NCBI RefSeq assembly: GCF_016735675.1
Contig: NZ_JAERSG010000003.1
Span: forward strand, 124,001 to 188,000
Length of the DNA: 64,000 nucleotides
DNA from: Nocardioides baculatus
Lineage (GTDB): Bacteria > Actinomycetota > Actinomycetes > Propionibacteriales > Nocardioidaceae
Direction of reading: 5' to 3'
The notes beneath the pieces are model-generated. The model was not told the origin of the DNA and did no database searches. It saw only the letters and a program-made list of their open reading frames with translations. Below, in pieces: positions 19,205 to 27,154 of the stretch. A program made the translations under genes and the position numbers. Within the stretch, counting starts at the first letter, position 1, and each line of letters starts with the position of its first letter.

Positions 19205-20424
19205 CCCGACCGTCCGCATGGCGGGTCGTGTGGTGGTTCGGGTTCGTCAGCCTCTTCGCGGACATGGTCTACGAAGGCGCGCGCTCGGTCTACGGCCCGC
19301 TGCTCGCTGCCCTCGGCGCCTCGGCCGTGGTCGTCGGCCTCGTCACGGGTGCCGGTGAGGCCGTCGCGCTGGTGCTGCGGCTCGCCTTCGGCCCGATCGC
19401 CGACCGCACCGGTCGCTACTGGTCGCTGACGATCCTCGGCTACGGGCTGACCGCCGTCTGCGTCCCGCTCCTGGCCCTCGCGCCGCGGCTCGGCGTCGCC
19501 GGACTGGCCTTCGGGGCGACGATGATCCTGCTCGAGCGGCTGGGCAAGGCGATCCGCTCGCCGTCGAAGTCCGCCCTGCTCGCGCACGTCGCCTCGGCCG
19601 TGGGTCGCGGTCGCGGGTTCGGCGTGCACAAGGCCCTCGACCAGGTCGGTGCCTTCGCCGGTCCGCTCCTGGTGGCGGGGGTCGTCGCGCTCAGCTCGCT
19701 GTGGACCGGGATGGCGGTGCTCGCGGTCCCCGGTGCGATCGCGATGGTGCTGCTGTTCACCCTGCGGGCGCGCGTGCCCGACCCGGCGGCGTACGACGAC
19801 GCCGTCGAGGCTCCGAGCGTGCCTGCCGAGCGGCGTGGCTGGTGGGCCGAGGCGGTGGGTGCCGGGCTGTCGGGCGACTTCTTCCGCTACGCGGTCGCCG
19901 CGTCGCTGACCACCGGCGCGCTGGTGACCTTCGGCATCATCGGCTACCACCTCACCGTCGAGGGACTGCTGCCCGTGGCGGCCGTCCCGGTCGTGTACGC
20001 CGCCGCGATGGCCGTCGAGGCCGTCGCCGCACTGGTCGTCGGCTCGGTCTACGACCGGACCGGGCCACGGGTGCTCCTCGTGGTGCCGGTGCTGGTCGCG
20101 ATCGTGCCCGCCCTCGCGCTCGGATCGGCGCTGGTGGCCGTCCTGGCCGGCGTCGCGGCGTGGGGCTTCGCCCAGGGCGTGCAGGACTCCACGATCAAGG
20201 CGGTCGTCGCGGACCTCGTCGAGGCACCGCGGCGGGCGACGGCGTACGGCGTCTTCGCCGGCATCCAGGGACTGCTCGCGATCGTCGGTGGCGTCGGTGC
20301 CGGCTGGCTCTACGAGAAGTCGCTGGTCGCGCTGGTCGTGGTCGTCGCGCTCACCCAGGTGGTGGCGCTGGCCCTGCTGGTCGACACGTTCAGGCGGTCA
20401 GCACGCCTGCGCCGAGCAGGATGA
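19201..20424 (+). CDS. MFS transporter
   Basis: Major-facilitator membrane protein of about 407 residues with around 12 hydrophobic segments. The motif A-like loop GPIADRTGR follows helix 2, and a related GSVYDRTGPR appears in the second half. The GTG at 19201 overlaps the corA stop as GTGA, favoured over a GTG two codons earlier. Its 3' end overlaps the convergent uppP gene by 35 bp. The substrate is not deducible. Confidence 0.82.
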   Translation: MTRPSAWRVVWWFGFVSLFADMVYEGARSVYGPLLAALGASAVVVGLVTGAGEAVALVLRLAFGPIADRTGRYWSLTILGYGLTAVCVPLLALAPRLGVAGLAFGATMILLERLGKAIRSPSKSALLAHVASAVGRGRGFGVHKALDQVGAFAGPLLVAGVVALSSLWTGMAVLAVPGAIAMVLLFTLRARVPDPAAYDDAVEAPSVPAERRGWWAEAVGAGLSGDFFRYAVAASLTTGALVTFGIIGYHLTVEGLLPVAAVPVVYAAAMAVEAVAALVVGSVYDRTGPRVLLVVPVLVAIVPALALGSALVAVLAGVAAWGFAQGVQDSTIKAVVADLVEAPRRATAYGVFAGIQGLLAIVGGVGAGWLYEKSLVALVVVVALTQVVALALLVDTFRRSARLRRAG

Positions 20425-21214
20425 GCGTGCCGGCACCGAGCAGGATGCGGTAGACGACGAACGGCGTGTAGGAGCGGGTGCTGACGTAGCGCAGCAGCCA
20501 GGCGATGGCGGCGTACCCCACGACGAAGGAGACCGCCGTCGCGGTGATCGTCGGTCCCCAGCCGAAGTCGTTGTGGCCGTTCGGGATCTCCTTGAGCTCG
20601 AAGAGCCCGGCGCCCACGACGGCGGGGATGGCGAGCAGGAAGGCGAAGCGGGTCGCGGCCTCGCGGTCGAGGCCGAGGAAGCGGCCCATCGAGATGGTGG
20701 CGCCGGATCGCGAGACACCGGGGATCAGGGCGAGCGCCTGCGCCGCGCCCATCAGCAGGGCGTCCTTGAGGGTGATCTTGCCGAGCGTGCGGTCGGTGCG
20801 GCCGACGCGGTCGGCGATGCCGAGCACGATGCCCATCACGATCAGCGTGGTGCCGATGATCCAGAGGTTGCGGAAGTCGCGCTCGATGACGTCCTTGAGC
20901 AGCACGCCGAGCACGACGATCGGCAGCGAGCCGATGATGATGTACCAGCCCATGCGGGAGTCGAGCGTCCCGCGGTGCTCGGGCTGGAAGAGTGAGCGCA
21001 CCCACGAGCTGCCGATGCGCCAGATGTCCTTGCGGAAGTAGATGAGCACGGCGAGCTCGGTGCCGATCTGGATCACGGCCGTGAACGCCGCTCCCGGGTC
21101 GCCCCACCCGAAGAGCTCGGGGAAGATCCGCAGGTGCGCGCTGCTGGAGATCGGCAGGAACTCGGTGAGCCCCTGGATGATGCCCAGGACGACTGCCTTG
21201 AGGAGATCGATCAC
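20390..21214 (-). CDS. uppP: Undecaprenyl-diphosphatase UppP (BacA)
   Basis: Recycles undecaprenyl pyrophosphate for cell-wall synthesis; also gives low-level bacitracin tolerance. The 274-residue polytopic protein carries both active-site motifs, GLTEFLPISSSAH near residue 15 and PGVSRSGATI near 170. The frame is open upstream, but the GTG at 21212-21214 starts at the usual N-terminus and lies 8 nt after a TAGGCT box. It overlaps the convergent MFS gene by 35 bp. Confidence 0.95.
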   Translation of the reverse strand: MIDLLKAVVLGIIQGLTEFLPISSSAHLRIFPELFGWGDPGAAFTAVIQIGTELAVLIYFRKDIWRIGSSWVRSLFQPEHRGTLDSRMGWYIIIGSLPIVVLGVLLKDVIERDFRNLWIIGTTLIVMGIVLGIADRVGRTDRTLGKITLKDALLMGAAQALALIPGVSRSGATISMGRFLGLDREAATRFAFLLAIPAVVGAGLFELKEIPNGHNDFGWGPTITATAVSFVVGYAAIAWLLRYVSTRSYTPFVVYRILLGAGTLILLGAGVLTA

Positions 21215-21222
21215 AGGGGGTG

Positions 21223-21228
21223 AGCCTA
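21223..21228 (-). promoter_or_regulatory. -10 box of uppP
   Basis: TAGGCT on the minus strand, 8 nt before the uppP GTG, with no ribosome binding site in between. Confidence 0.5.
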
Positions 21229-21266
21229 CGGGCGCGTCCCTGTCGGTCCGGCGCTGGACCCGTGGA

Positions 21267-21272
21267 TACGCT
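21267..21272 (+). promoter_or_regulatory. Leaderless -10 box of the aldo/keto reductase gene
   Basis: TACGCT, 6 nt before the ATG at 21279. Confidence 0.5.
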
Positions 21273-21278
21273 CGCCCC

Positions 21279-22226
21279 ATGCAGCAGCGTTCGCTCGGGG
21301 CCACCGGCCTGAAGGTCTCCCGGCTCGGCCTGGGCACCATGACGTGGGGTCGTGACACCGACGAGCACGAGGCCCGTGACCAGCTGATCGCCTTCGCCGA
21401 GGCGGGCGGCACGCTCCTCGACACCGCGGCCGGGTACGGCGACGGGGCCAGCGAGGAGCTCATCGGCACCCTGCTCGGTGACGTGGTCGCCCGCGACGAG
21501 GTGGTCCTCGCGACCAAGGCGGGCATCTCGCGGCGTACGGGCGAGCGGGTCACCAACACCTCGCGCGGCACCCTGCTGACGACCCTCGACGCCTCCCTGA
21601 AGCGGCTCGGCGTGGACCACGTCGACCTGTGGCAGGTGCACGTGTGGACCGACGAGACGCCGGTCGAGGAGACGTTGAGCGCGCTCGACCTGGCCGTCAC
21701 CTCCGGGCGCGCGTCCTACGTCGGCATCTCCAACTACACCGGGTGGCAGACGGCGCAGGCCGCGACGTGGCAGCGCGCGGTGCCGGGCCGCACACCCCTG
21801 GCCTCGACGCAGGTGGAGTACTCCCTGCTCAACCGCCACGTCGAGCACGAGGTGGTCCCGGCCGCGCAGGCGCTCGGGCTCGGCGTGCTGCCGTGGTCGC
21901 CGCTGGGGCGCGGCGTGCTGACGGGCAAGTACCGCTCCGGTACGCCGTCCGACTCGCGCGGTGCGACCGAGCACTTCGCCGGCTTCGTCGGCGCCTACCT
22001 CGACGAGCGCGGCCGCGGCATCGTCGAGGCCGTGGCGCGTGCCGCCGACGGCCTGGGCTGGTCCCCGCTCGAGGTCGCGCTGGTGTGGGTCCGCGACCGG
22101 CCCGGCGTCACCGCCCCGATCGTGGGGGCCCGCACCGCCGCCCAGCTCGACGGTGCCCTCGGCGTCGAGGAGCTGGCCCTGCCCGCCGAGATCGTCGAGG
22201 CGCTCGACGACGTGTCCGCCGACTGA
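21279..22226 (+). CDS. Aldo/keto reductase
   Basis: NADPH-dependent oxidoreductase with a TIM-barrel fold, 315 residues. The catalytic tetrad is visible as DTAAGYGDG (Asp and Tyr), VLATKAG (Lys) and WQVHVW (His). The C-terminal IVGARTAAQLDGAL segment binds the cofactor phosphate. The frame is open upstream, but the ATG begins the conserved QQRSLGATGLKVSRLGLG. The physiological substrate is unknown. Confidence 0.9.
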   Translation: MQQRSLGATGLKVSRLGLGTMTWGRDTDEHEARDQLIAFAEAGGTLLDTAAGYGDGASEELIGTLLGDVVARDEVVLATKAGISRRTGERVTNTSRGTLLTTLDASLKRLGVDHVDLWQVHVWTDETPVEETLSALDLAVTSGRASYVGISNYTGWQTAQAATWQRAVPGRTPLASTQVEYSLLNRHVEHEVVPAAQALGLGVLPWSPLGRGVLTGKYRSGTPSDSRGATEHFAGFVGAYLDERGRGIVEAVARAADGLGWSPLEVALVWVRDRPGVTAPIVGARTAAQLDGALGVEELALPAEIVEALDDVSAD

Positions 22227-22257
22227 TCCCGCCTGAGTCGGTTCGAGAGGAGCTCCA

Positions 22258-22485
22258 GTGGCCAGGATCCAACGACGCCCACCCGGGCGCGGCATCGAGT
22301 GGGAGTTCGAGACGCTCGTGCTGCCGAAGGACTTCTCCCGCAACGTCGTCACCCGACTCCTCGTCGACCGCGCCGAGCACGGCGGCTGGGAGCTCGACCG
22401 GCTCCGGATCGGCAACGACGGCAAGCGCCGGGTCGTGCTGCGGCGCAAGATCATCCGCCAGCGGCTCACGCTCTTCGCCGGCTGA
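22258..22485 (+). CDS. DUF5703 family protein
   Basis: A 75-residue basic protein of an actinobacterial family of unknown function, with the core IEWEFETLVLPKDFSRN and VDRAEHGGWELDRLRI. The GTG start has a good ribosome binding site GAGAGGAG 5 nt upstream, unlike the leaderless genes around it, so it is probably co-transcribed with the aldo/keto reductase 31 bp upstream. Confidence 0.75.
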   Translation: MARIQRRPPGRGIEWEFETLVLPKDFSRNVVTRLLVDRAEHGGWELDRLRIGNDGKRRVVLRRKIIRQRLTLFAG

Positions 22486-22497
22486 GCCCTCCCCTAC

Positions 22498-22568
22498 ATG
22501 GGGTGCGGACCCCATGGCCCTCCCGGCCGCCCGGTGGTCGACTCGTGGGCACGGGACCCCCGGTCCCG
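22498..22568. terminator. Two successive GC hairpins after the DUF5703 gene
   Basis: First stem: ATGGGGT at 22498-22504 pairs with ACCCCAT at 22509-22515 around GCGG. Second stem: CGGGACC at 22552-22558 pairs with GGTCCCG at 22562-22568 around CCC. No T-run follows; the first may terminate the upstream transcript, and the second sits in the leader of the next gene. Confidence 0.45.
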
Positions 22569-22594
22569 GCACCCGAGGACCTGGAGGACCAGCC

Positions 22595-22969
22595 ATGCCG
22601 TCACGGCGTACGCGCAGGACCGAGCTCGCGATCGTCGAGCTGGCCGTCGACCCCGCGGACGTGGACGCCGGGGCCTACCCCGTACGGATCCGGCTGACCC
22701 GCCCACTGACGACGTACGAGGCCGAGGGGCTCGCGATGATCGAGCCGCGACTGCGCTGCGAGGGCGACGCGATCGTGGTGCCCCACGCCACGCTCGACGA
22801 CGTCGCGCGCGCCCACGAGACCTGGGCTGCCCGGCTCGAGCGGGTGCAGACCCGCGCCGGCGAGCTCGAGGGTGCGACCCAGGTCGCCGACCACCGCAGG
22901 ATCGACGCCCAGGCCCGGCACGGGTCGCACCTGATGAGCCAGTCGGCCGACGACCGCGGCCTGCACTGA
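22595..22969 (+). CDS. Hypothetical protein
   Basis: A 124-residue soluble protein I do not recognise. It starts with a basic stretch (PSRRTRRT), has a beta-rich middle (ELAVDPADVDAGAYPVRIRL) and a helical C-terminal half with ARAHETWAARLERVQ. The ATG is supported by GGAGG 7 nt upstream. It ends 5 bp before the convergent DUF427 gene. No membrane or signal segment. Confidence 0.6.
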   Translation: MPSRRTRRTELAIVELAVDPADVDAGAYPVRIRLTRPLTTYEAEGLAMIEPRLRCEGDAIVVPHATLDDVARAHETWAARLERVQTRAGELEGATQVADHRRIDAQARHGSHLMSQSADDRGLH

Positions 22970-22973
22970 GGAC

Positions 22974-23441
22974 TTACCAGCCCTGTGTCCCGGGTGCGCC
23001 CTTGAACGGCCCGGTGACCCGCGAGGTGATCCAGCCGCCGTAGAAGCTGCCCGGCTGCGGCTGGACGACCTCGCCGTCGACCGTGCAGCGGTCGACGCGA
23101 CCGGGGTAGAGCGCGACGTGGTCGAGCAGCGCCTCGAAGCCGGCCGACGGAGTCGGGTAGGCCCACGCCACCGACGGGAGCACGTCGTCGCCGACGACGA
23201 TGTCGAAGTAGTCGGCCGCGCCCTTCCACTCGCACCAGCTCGCGCCCTTCTGGGCCTCCCGGAGGACGCCGTCGGCGAAGGCGCTGCGCGGCAGGTAGTA
23301 GGTCGGCGGGTGGCTGGTCTCGAGGACGCGCAGGCTCGTGGTCGTGTCGGCGACCACGACTCCCCCGTGCTCGACCACCACGTGCTCGTTGCTCGTGTCG
23401 ACCCGCGGCGGACGCGGGTAGTCCCAGACGGATTCGGTCAT
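22974..23441 (-). CDS. DUF427 domain protein
   Basis: A 155-residue compact beta-barrel family protein of unknown enzymatic role. Family hallmarks are VVVADTTTSLRVLETSHPPTYY-like strands and CEWKGAADYFDI, plus YGGW near the C-terminus. The ATG lies 6 nt after a TAGATT box that itself overlaps the end of rpe. Confidence 0.85.
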   Translation of the reverse strand: MTESVWDYPRPPRVDTSNEHVVVEHGGVVVADTTTSLRVLETSHPPTYYLPRSAFADGVLREAQKGASWCEWKGAADYFDIVVGDDVLPSVAWAYPTPSAGFEALLDHVALYPGRVDRCTVDGEVVQPQPGSFYGGWITSRVTGPFKGAPGTQGW

Positions 23442-23447
23442 GGCGCC

Positions 23448-23453
23448 AATCTA
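23448..23453 (-). promoter_or_regulatory. Leaderless -10 box of the DUF427 gene
   Basis: TAGATT on the minus strand, 6 nt before the ATG; it overlaps the rpe stop codon. Confidence 0.5.
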
Positions 23454-24113
23454 CGGAGCGGCGCCTATCGCCTTCGCCTTGAGCTCGCGCACCATGGCGT
23501 CCGGGTCGTCGGCGGAGTAGACGGCCGAGCCCGCGACGAAGACGTCGGCGCCGGCCTCGGCACAGCGTTCGATGGTCTCGAGGGAGACGCCGCCGTCCAC
23601 CTGGAGCCAGGTCTCGACGTCGTGCTTGCGCATCAGCTCGCGCGCCGTACGGATCTTGGGAAGGCACAGGTCGAGGAACTTCTGCCCGCCGAACCCCGGC
23701 TCCACCGTCATGATCAGCACCATGTCGAGCTCGGGCAGCAGCGACTCGTAGGGCTCGATCGGCGTCGCCGGCTTGAGCGCCATCGACGCCCGCGCGCCCT
23801 GGTGGCGGATCTCCCGCGCCAGCCGGACCGGTGCCTTCGCCGCCTCGGCGTGGAAGGTCACCGACCCGCACCCGGCCTCGGCGTAGGCCGGTGCCCAGCG
23901 GTCGGCGTCCTCGATCATGAGGTGCACGTCGATCGGCTGGGCGGCGTGCTTGCTCAGCGCCTCGACGACCGGCAGGCCGAGCGTGAGGTTCGGGACGAAG
24001 TGGTTGTCCATCACGTCCACGTGCACCCAGTCGGCGCTGGGGATCCGGGCGACCTCGTCGGCCAGGCGCGACAGGTCGGCGTTGAGGATGCTCGGCGTGA
24101 TCTGGATGCCCAC
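23451..24113 (-). CDS. rpe: Ribulose-phosphate 3-epimerase
   Basis: Interconverts ribulose-5-phosphate and xylulose-5-phosphate in the pentose phosphate pathway. A 220-residue TIM barrel with [11 protein letters not shown] at the start, [12 protein letters not shown] (metal His and catalytic Asp), [22 protein letters not shown] and [10 protein letters not shown]. The GTG start lies 6 nt after a TAGGAT box. Confidence 0.96.
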   Translation of the reverse strand: MGIQITPSILNADLSRLADEVARIPSADWVHVDVMDNHFVPNLTLGLPVVEALSKHAAQPIDVHLMIEDADRWAPAYAEAGCGSVTFHAEAAKAPVRLAREIRHQGARASMALKPATPIEPYESLLPELDMVLIMTVEPGFGGQKFLDLCLPKIRTARELMRKHDVETWLQVDGGVSLETIERCAEAGADVFVAGSAVYSADDPDAMVRELKAKAIGAAP

Positions 24114-24119
24114 GGGTCA

Positions 24120-24125
24120 ATCCTA
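24120..24125 (-). promoter_or_regulatory. Leaderless -10 box of rpe
   Basis: TAGGAT on the minus strand, 6 nt before the GTG start. Confidence 0.55.
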
Positions 24126-24176
24126 GGGACTGCGGTCGCTGGACGAGGGCGTGGCTCGGTGCGAGCGGATCCCTGA

Positions 24177-24968
24177 TCAGGCTGCCGGTCGCGCCGGCGT
24201 CCGGAACCGCGGCTTGAGCCATCGCCACCGTCGAGCGCGGATCTTGAAGCAGAGGTACAGGTAGACCGCCAGCAGCATGCCGACGGCGCTGGTGGAGAGG
24301 AACACCCACCAGGGCTGTGGGCCGATCGCGCGTCCCACCATGGCGAGGGCCAGCACGGTGAACATGAACGCCAGGACGACCGCCATCCCCTCCATGCGAC
24401 GGGCCCACTGGAGCCTGATCTCGGACTCGGCCGCATGGACCTGCACGAACCGTCCGAGGTCGCCGTGCTGAGGTAGAGGTCTGCCGATCCCGGCTAGACG
24501 TCGCTGGTGTGCGGTCCACGCCGCCTCCACCCCCTCGATGACCTGTGCCTCAGGATCCGTGGCGAGCACCATCTGCTCGGTGCTACGGGTCGTGAGCCAG
24601 CGGAACCTGGACAGCAGTCCCGGCCAGACCGGGTCGCTGCCCCACGCCGTCAGGGTCTGGATGACGCTGCCGTCCGGCACATGTGTGGTGAAGCACCCGT
24701 AGTGGCAGTCCCACAACCATGCCAGCTGGGCGAATGCCGTGCCGTCCGGTGCTGCGAACACCTGCCCGGGGCGTGCCGCCCACACGGCGAACTCCTCAGC
24801 TCGGTTGCCGTACGGCTGCGCCATGTCATGCAGTTCCTGTGCGTGCCGGTCCGACACGGCGCACCCGCCGAGGAGCCGGAAGCCGAGCGCCTCGAGCTCG
24901 AGTCGCATCCGGGGCTGAGGATCGACGTCGCCGACCGACCACGGCACCGCGACGTACTCGAATCCCAT
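24177..24968 (-). CDS. Hypothetical two-TM membrane protein
   Basis: A 263-residue protein of unrecognised family. Residues 1-165 are soluble with several Trp and Cys (WLWDCHYGCFTTH), a DRHAQELHDMAQPYG helix and an EAQVIEGVEAAW helix. Two hydrophobic segments near 190-210 and 218-238 are followed by a very basic tail (KIRARRWRWLKPRFR) that should stay inside the cell. The start follows a TACCCT box by 7 nt. Rare codons are somewhat more frequent here than in its neighbours, which would fit recent acquisition. Confidence 0.65.
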   Translation of the reverse strand: MGFEYVAVPWSVGDVDPQPRMRLELEALGFRLLGGCAVSDRHAQELHDMAQPYGNRAEEFAVWAARPGQVFAAPDGTAFAQLAWLWDCHYGCFTTHVPDGSVIQTLTAWGSDPVWPGLLSRFRWLTTRSTEQMVLATDPEAQVIEGVEAAWTAHQRRLAGIGRPLPQHGDLGRFVQVHAAESEIRLQWARRMEGMAVVLAFMFTVLALAMVGRAIGPQPWWVFLSTSAVGMLLAVYLYLCFKIRARRWRWLKPRFRTPARPAA

Positions 24969-24975
24969 GGCCCGC

Positions 24976-24981
24976 AGGGTA
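24976..24981 (-). promoter_or_regulatory. Leaderless -10 box of the two-TM protein gene
   Basis: TACCCT on the minus strand, 7 nt before the ATG. Confidence 0.45.
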
Positions 24982-25020
24982 GGACGTCGTCTCACGGCCT
25001 GTCCCAAGAACGCGGATGGG

Positions 25021-25992
25021 TCAGGTCTCCTCCGGCTCCGGCGGAGCCTCGGCACCCTCGGCGTCGTCGCGGTCCGCCCAGGCGAGGAGCGGCGCGATGT
25101 CGAACGGGTGTCCGTCGATGTCCGCGTGGAGGTCGCCCAGGTCCGCGAATCGCGACGGCATGGTGAAGATCGTGAAGTCGTCAGGCGTGCAGTCGTCGAC
25201 CTCGTCCCAGCGGATGGGTGCGGAGACACGGGCCTGCGGCACGCCGCGCACGGAGTACGCCGCCGCGATCGTGTGGTCGCGGGCGTTCTGGTTGTAGTCG
25301 ACGAACAGCTGCGAGGGATCGCGGTCCTTGCGCCACCACGCCGTCGTGACGTCGCCGTCGGCGCGGCGCTCGACCTCCCGGGCGAAGGCGAGCGCGCCAC
25401 GGCGTACGTCCTGGAAGCCGTGGTCGGGCGGGATGCGCACGTAGATGTGCAGCCCGGAGCCGCCACTGGTCTTGGGGAAGCCGACGGCGCCGAGCTCGTC
25501 GAGCACCTCGTGGGCGACGTGTGCGACGCGCTGGACGGTCGCCCAGTCGCAGCCCGGACCGGGATCGAGGTCGATGCGCCACTCGTCGGGCTTCTCGGTG
25601 TCGGCGCGACGGCTGTTCCACGGGTGGAACTCGACGGTCGACATCTGCACGGCCCAGATGACGCTGCCGAGCTCGGTGACGCACAGCTCGTCGGCAGTCC
25701 GCTTCCAGCGCGGGAAGAAGAGCTGCACGGTCTCGACCCACTCCGGCGCTCCCGCCGGCAATCGCTTCTGGTGCACCTTGTCGCCGGCGAGGCCCTTCGG
25801 GAAGCGGTGCAGCATGCACGGTCGCTCGAACAGCGCGTTGACGATGCCGTCGCCGACCGACAGGTAGTACTCGACCAGGTCGAGCTTGGTGGCCCCGGGA
25901 CGACCGTCGAGCGGCGGGAAGTACTCCCGGTCCGGGTTCGTCACCTTGACGACGCGGTCGTCGACCTCGATCTCGGTGAACGGCGACGCCAT
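25021..25992 (-). CDS. LigD-type polymerase/primase domain protein (stand-alone PolDom)
   Basis: Archaeo-eukaryotic primase-family polymerase resembling the PolDom of bacterial NHEJ ligase D, 323 residues. The catalytic metal pair appears as RIDLDPGPG, with SGGSGLHIYVRI (substrate-binding Ser/His) and the third acid in DYNQNARDHTIAAAYS. The N-terminal GFLHRFPKG-like segment (MLHRFPKGLAGDKVHQK) is also conserved. No ligase or nuclease domain is fused and no ku gene is in the window. Stand-alone relatives in mycobacteria (PolD1/PolD2) act in repair synthesis. ATG 6 nt after TAGGGT. Confidence 0.88.
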   Translation of the reverse strand: MASPFTEIEVDDRVVKVTNPDREYFPPLDGRPGATKLDLVEYYLSVGDGIVNALFERPCMLHRFPKGLAGDKVHQKRLPAGAPEWVETVQLFFPRWKRTADELCVTELGSVIWAVQMSTVEFHPWNSRRADTEKPDEWRIDLDPGPGCDWATVQRVAHVAHEVLDELGAVGFPKTSGGSGLHIYVRIPPDHGFQDVRRGALAFAREVERRADGDVTTAWWRKDRDPSQLFVDYNQNARDHTIAAAYSVRGVPQARVSAPIRWDEVDDCTPDDFTIFTMPSRFADLGDLHADIDGHPFDIAPLLAWADRDDAEGAEAPPEPEET

Positions 25993-25998
25993 GGGGCG

Positions 25999-26004
25999 AC
26001 CCTA
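25999..26004 (-). promoter_or_regulatory. Leaderless -10 box of the PolDom gene
   Basis: TAGGGT on the minus strand, 6 nt before the ATG. Confidence 0.55.
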
Positions 26005-26014
26005 GCCGCAGCGG

Positions 26015-27001
26015 CTACTTGTTCTTCGCACCCTCAAGGGCGGCAGGGGCCTCGGCGACCGTCACGGTCACCGGGTCGGACCAGCCCTCGTCGGCGTACT
26101 GGCTCTCGGGGCGGTGCCAGCGGAACTCGGTGGTCTCGGTGACGGGTACGTCGACGCGCGCCAGCCCGTTGGGGCCGGTGAGGACCAGGTCGCCGGCGGG
26201 GGCCCAGGCGCCGCCGGGGCGCCGCGACTCGAGCACCAGCGGGTCGCCGGTGACGCGACCGCTCGGGTCGGTGACCCGCCCGGTCAGCGAGACCGACTGG
26301 CCGGCGTCGACGGACCTACGGTCGACCGCCACACCGGTGGCCAGGGTCGTGCCCTCGAAGTCGAAGGTCGAACCGGACCCGCGGACGGCGTCGAGGTTGA
26401 ACGGCGCGCCGTCACAGCCGAACCCGGTGACTGCGAAGCCCGCACCGTCGCCGTGCCGGGCCGCGAAGTCCGCCGTGGTGGCGGTCTCCGACGAGCCGAG
26501 CGGCGCCAGCGTCCCGAGCTCGACCAGCGTCCAGTCGTACGTCGTCGCGGCCGTCGACACCGTCGTCCAGGAGCCTGCCGGCGCCGAGAGCGCGGCGCGA
26601 CCGCGCCAGGCGGTGCCGGGGAGGTTGTCGGACGTGATGGCCATGACGTAGGAGACGCCCTGGCTCCCCGACGTGGACGCCACGGCGACCGTGGTGTCGA
26701 GGCCGGCGAGCGACGCGAAGCGGGTGAAGGGACCGGAGGCCGTGCCGGGCGCCGCCGGCACCAGGCCGAGCGAGCGGCGACCCATCGGCGCCGTGTAGGG
26801 GCCGAGGTTGAGCCGCGACTGCGGCGGCTGCGCCGCGCCGAAGAGGGCGTCACATCCGACGTAGGTCAAGAAGACGTCCGGGTCACCCGTCGCCGGGCCC
26901 GACAGCCGCTGGGCACCCTCGGCAGCCTCTGCCGGGGCGGCACCGAGAGCCGCCAGCGTCATCGCCGACGCGACCAGCGCCATGGTGGTCCGCAACCGCA
27001 T
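26015..27001 (-). CDS. Secreted protein with a beta-sandwich repeat domain
   Basis: A 328-residue exported protein of unknown function. A signal peptide (MRLRTTMALVASAMTLAALG, ending near AEAAEG) is followed by about 190 residues of unrecognised beta-rich sequence with two cysteines (GCDALF, GFGCDG), then a C-terminal domain VDRRSVDAGQSVSLTGRV...TTEFRWHRPE resembling the repeats in the surface proteins at 53.5-57.2 kb. The ATG at 27001 has GGGGAG 9 nt upstream; ATGs at 27037 and 27046 are alternatives that would bury the signal peptide. Confidence 0.65.
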   Translation of the reverse strand: MRLRTTMALVASAMTLAALGAAPAEAAEGAQRLSGPATGDPDVFLTYVGCDALFGAAQPPQSRLNLGPYTAPMGRRSLGLVPAAPGTASGPFTRFASLAGLDTTVAVASTSGSQGVSYVMAITSDNLPGTAWRGRAALSAPAGSWTTVSTAATTYDWTLVELGTLAPLGSSETATTADFAARHGDGAGFAVTGFGCDGAPFNLDAVRGSGSTFDFEGTTLATGVAVDRRSVDAGQSVSLTGRVTDPSGRVTGDPLVLESRRPGGAWAPAGDLVLTGPNGLARVDVPVTETTEFRWHRPESQYADEGWSDPVTVTVAEAPAALEGAKNK

Positions 27002-27082
27002 CCGTCGTCCTGCTCCCCGAATCGCACCACGCCCCATGCGCCGCACTTGGTCACATCATGCTCGGTCGATCCAACGAGGGGA

Positions 27083-27129
27083 ACAGGTGGGTGCCGTTGA
27101 TCCGTCGAAGATCTCGCGGACCCACCTGT
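27083..27129. promoter_or_regulatory. 10-bp inverted repeat upstream of the AAA ATPase gene
   Basis: ACAGGTGGGT at 27083-27092 and its exact complement ACCCACCTGT at 27120-27129. The right arm occupies the -35 position of the promoter at 27143. Confidence 0.5.
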
Positions 27130-27142
27130 CGGGGTGGAGCCG

Positions 27143-27148
27143 TAGGTT
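27143..27148 (+). promoter_or_regulatory. Leaderless -10 box of the AAA ATPase gene
   Basis: TAGGTT, 6 nt before the ATG at 27155. Confidence 0.5.
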
Positions 27149-27154
27149 GTCGCC

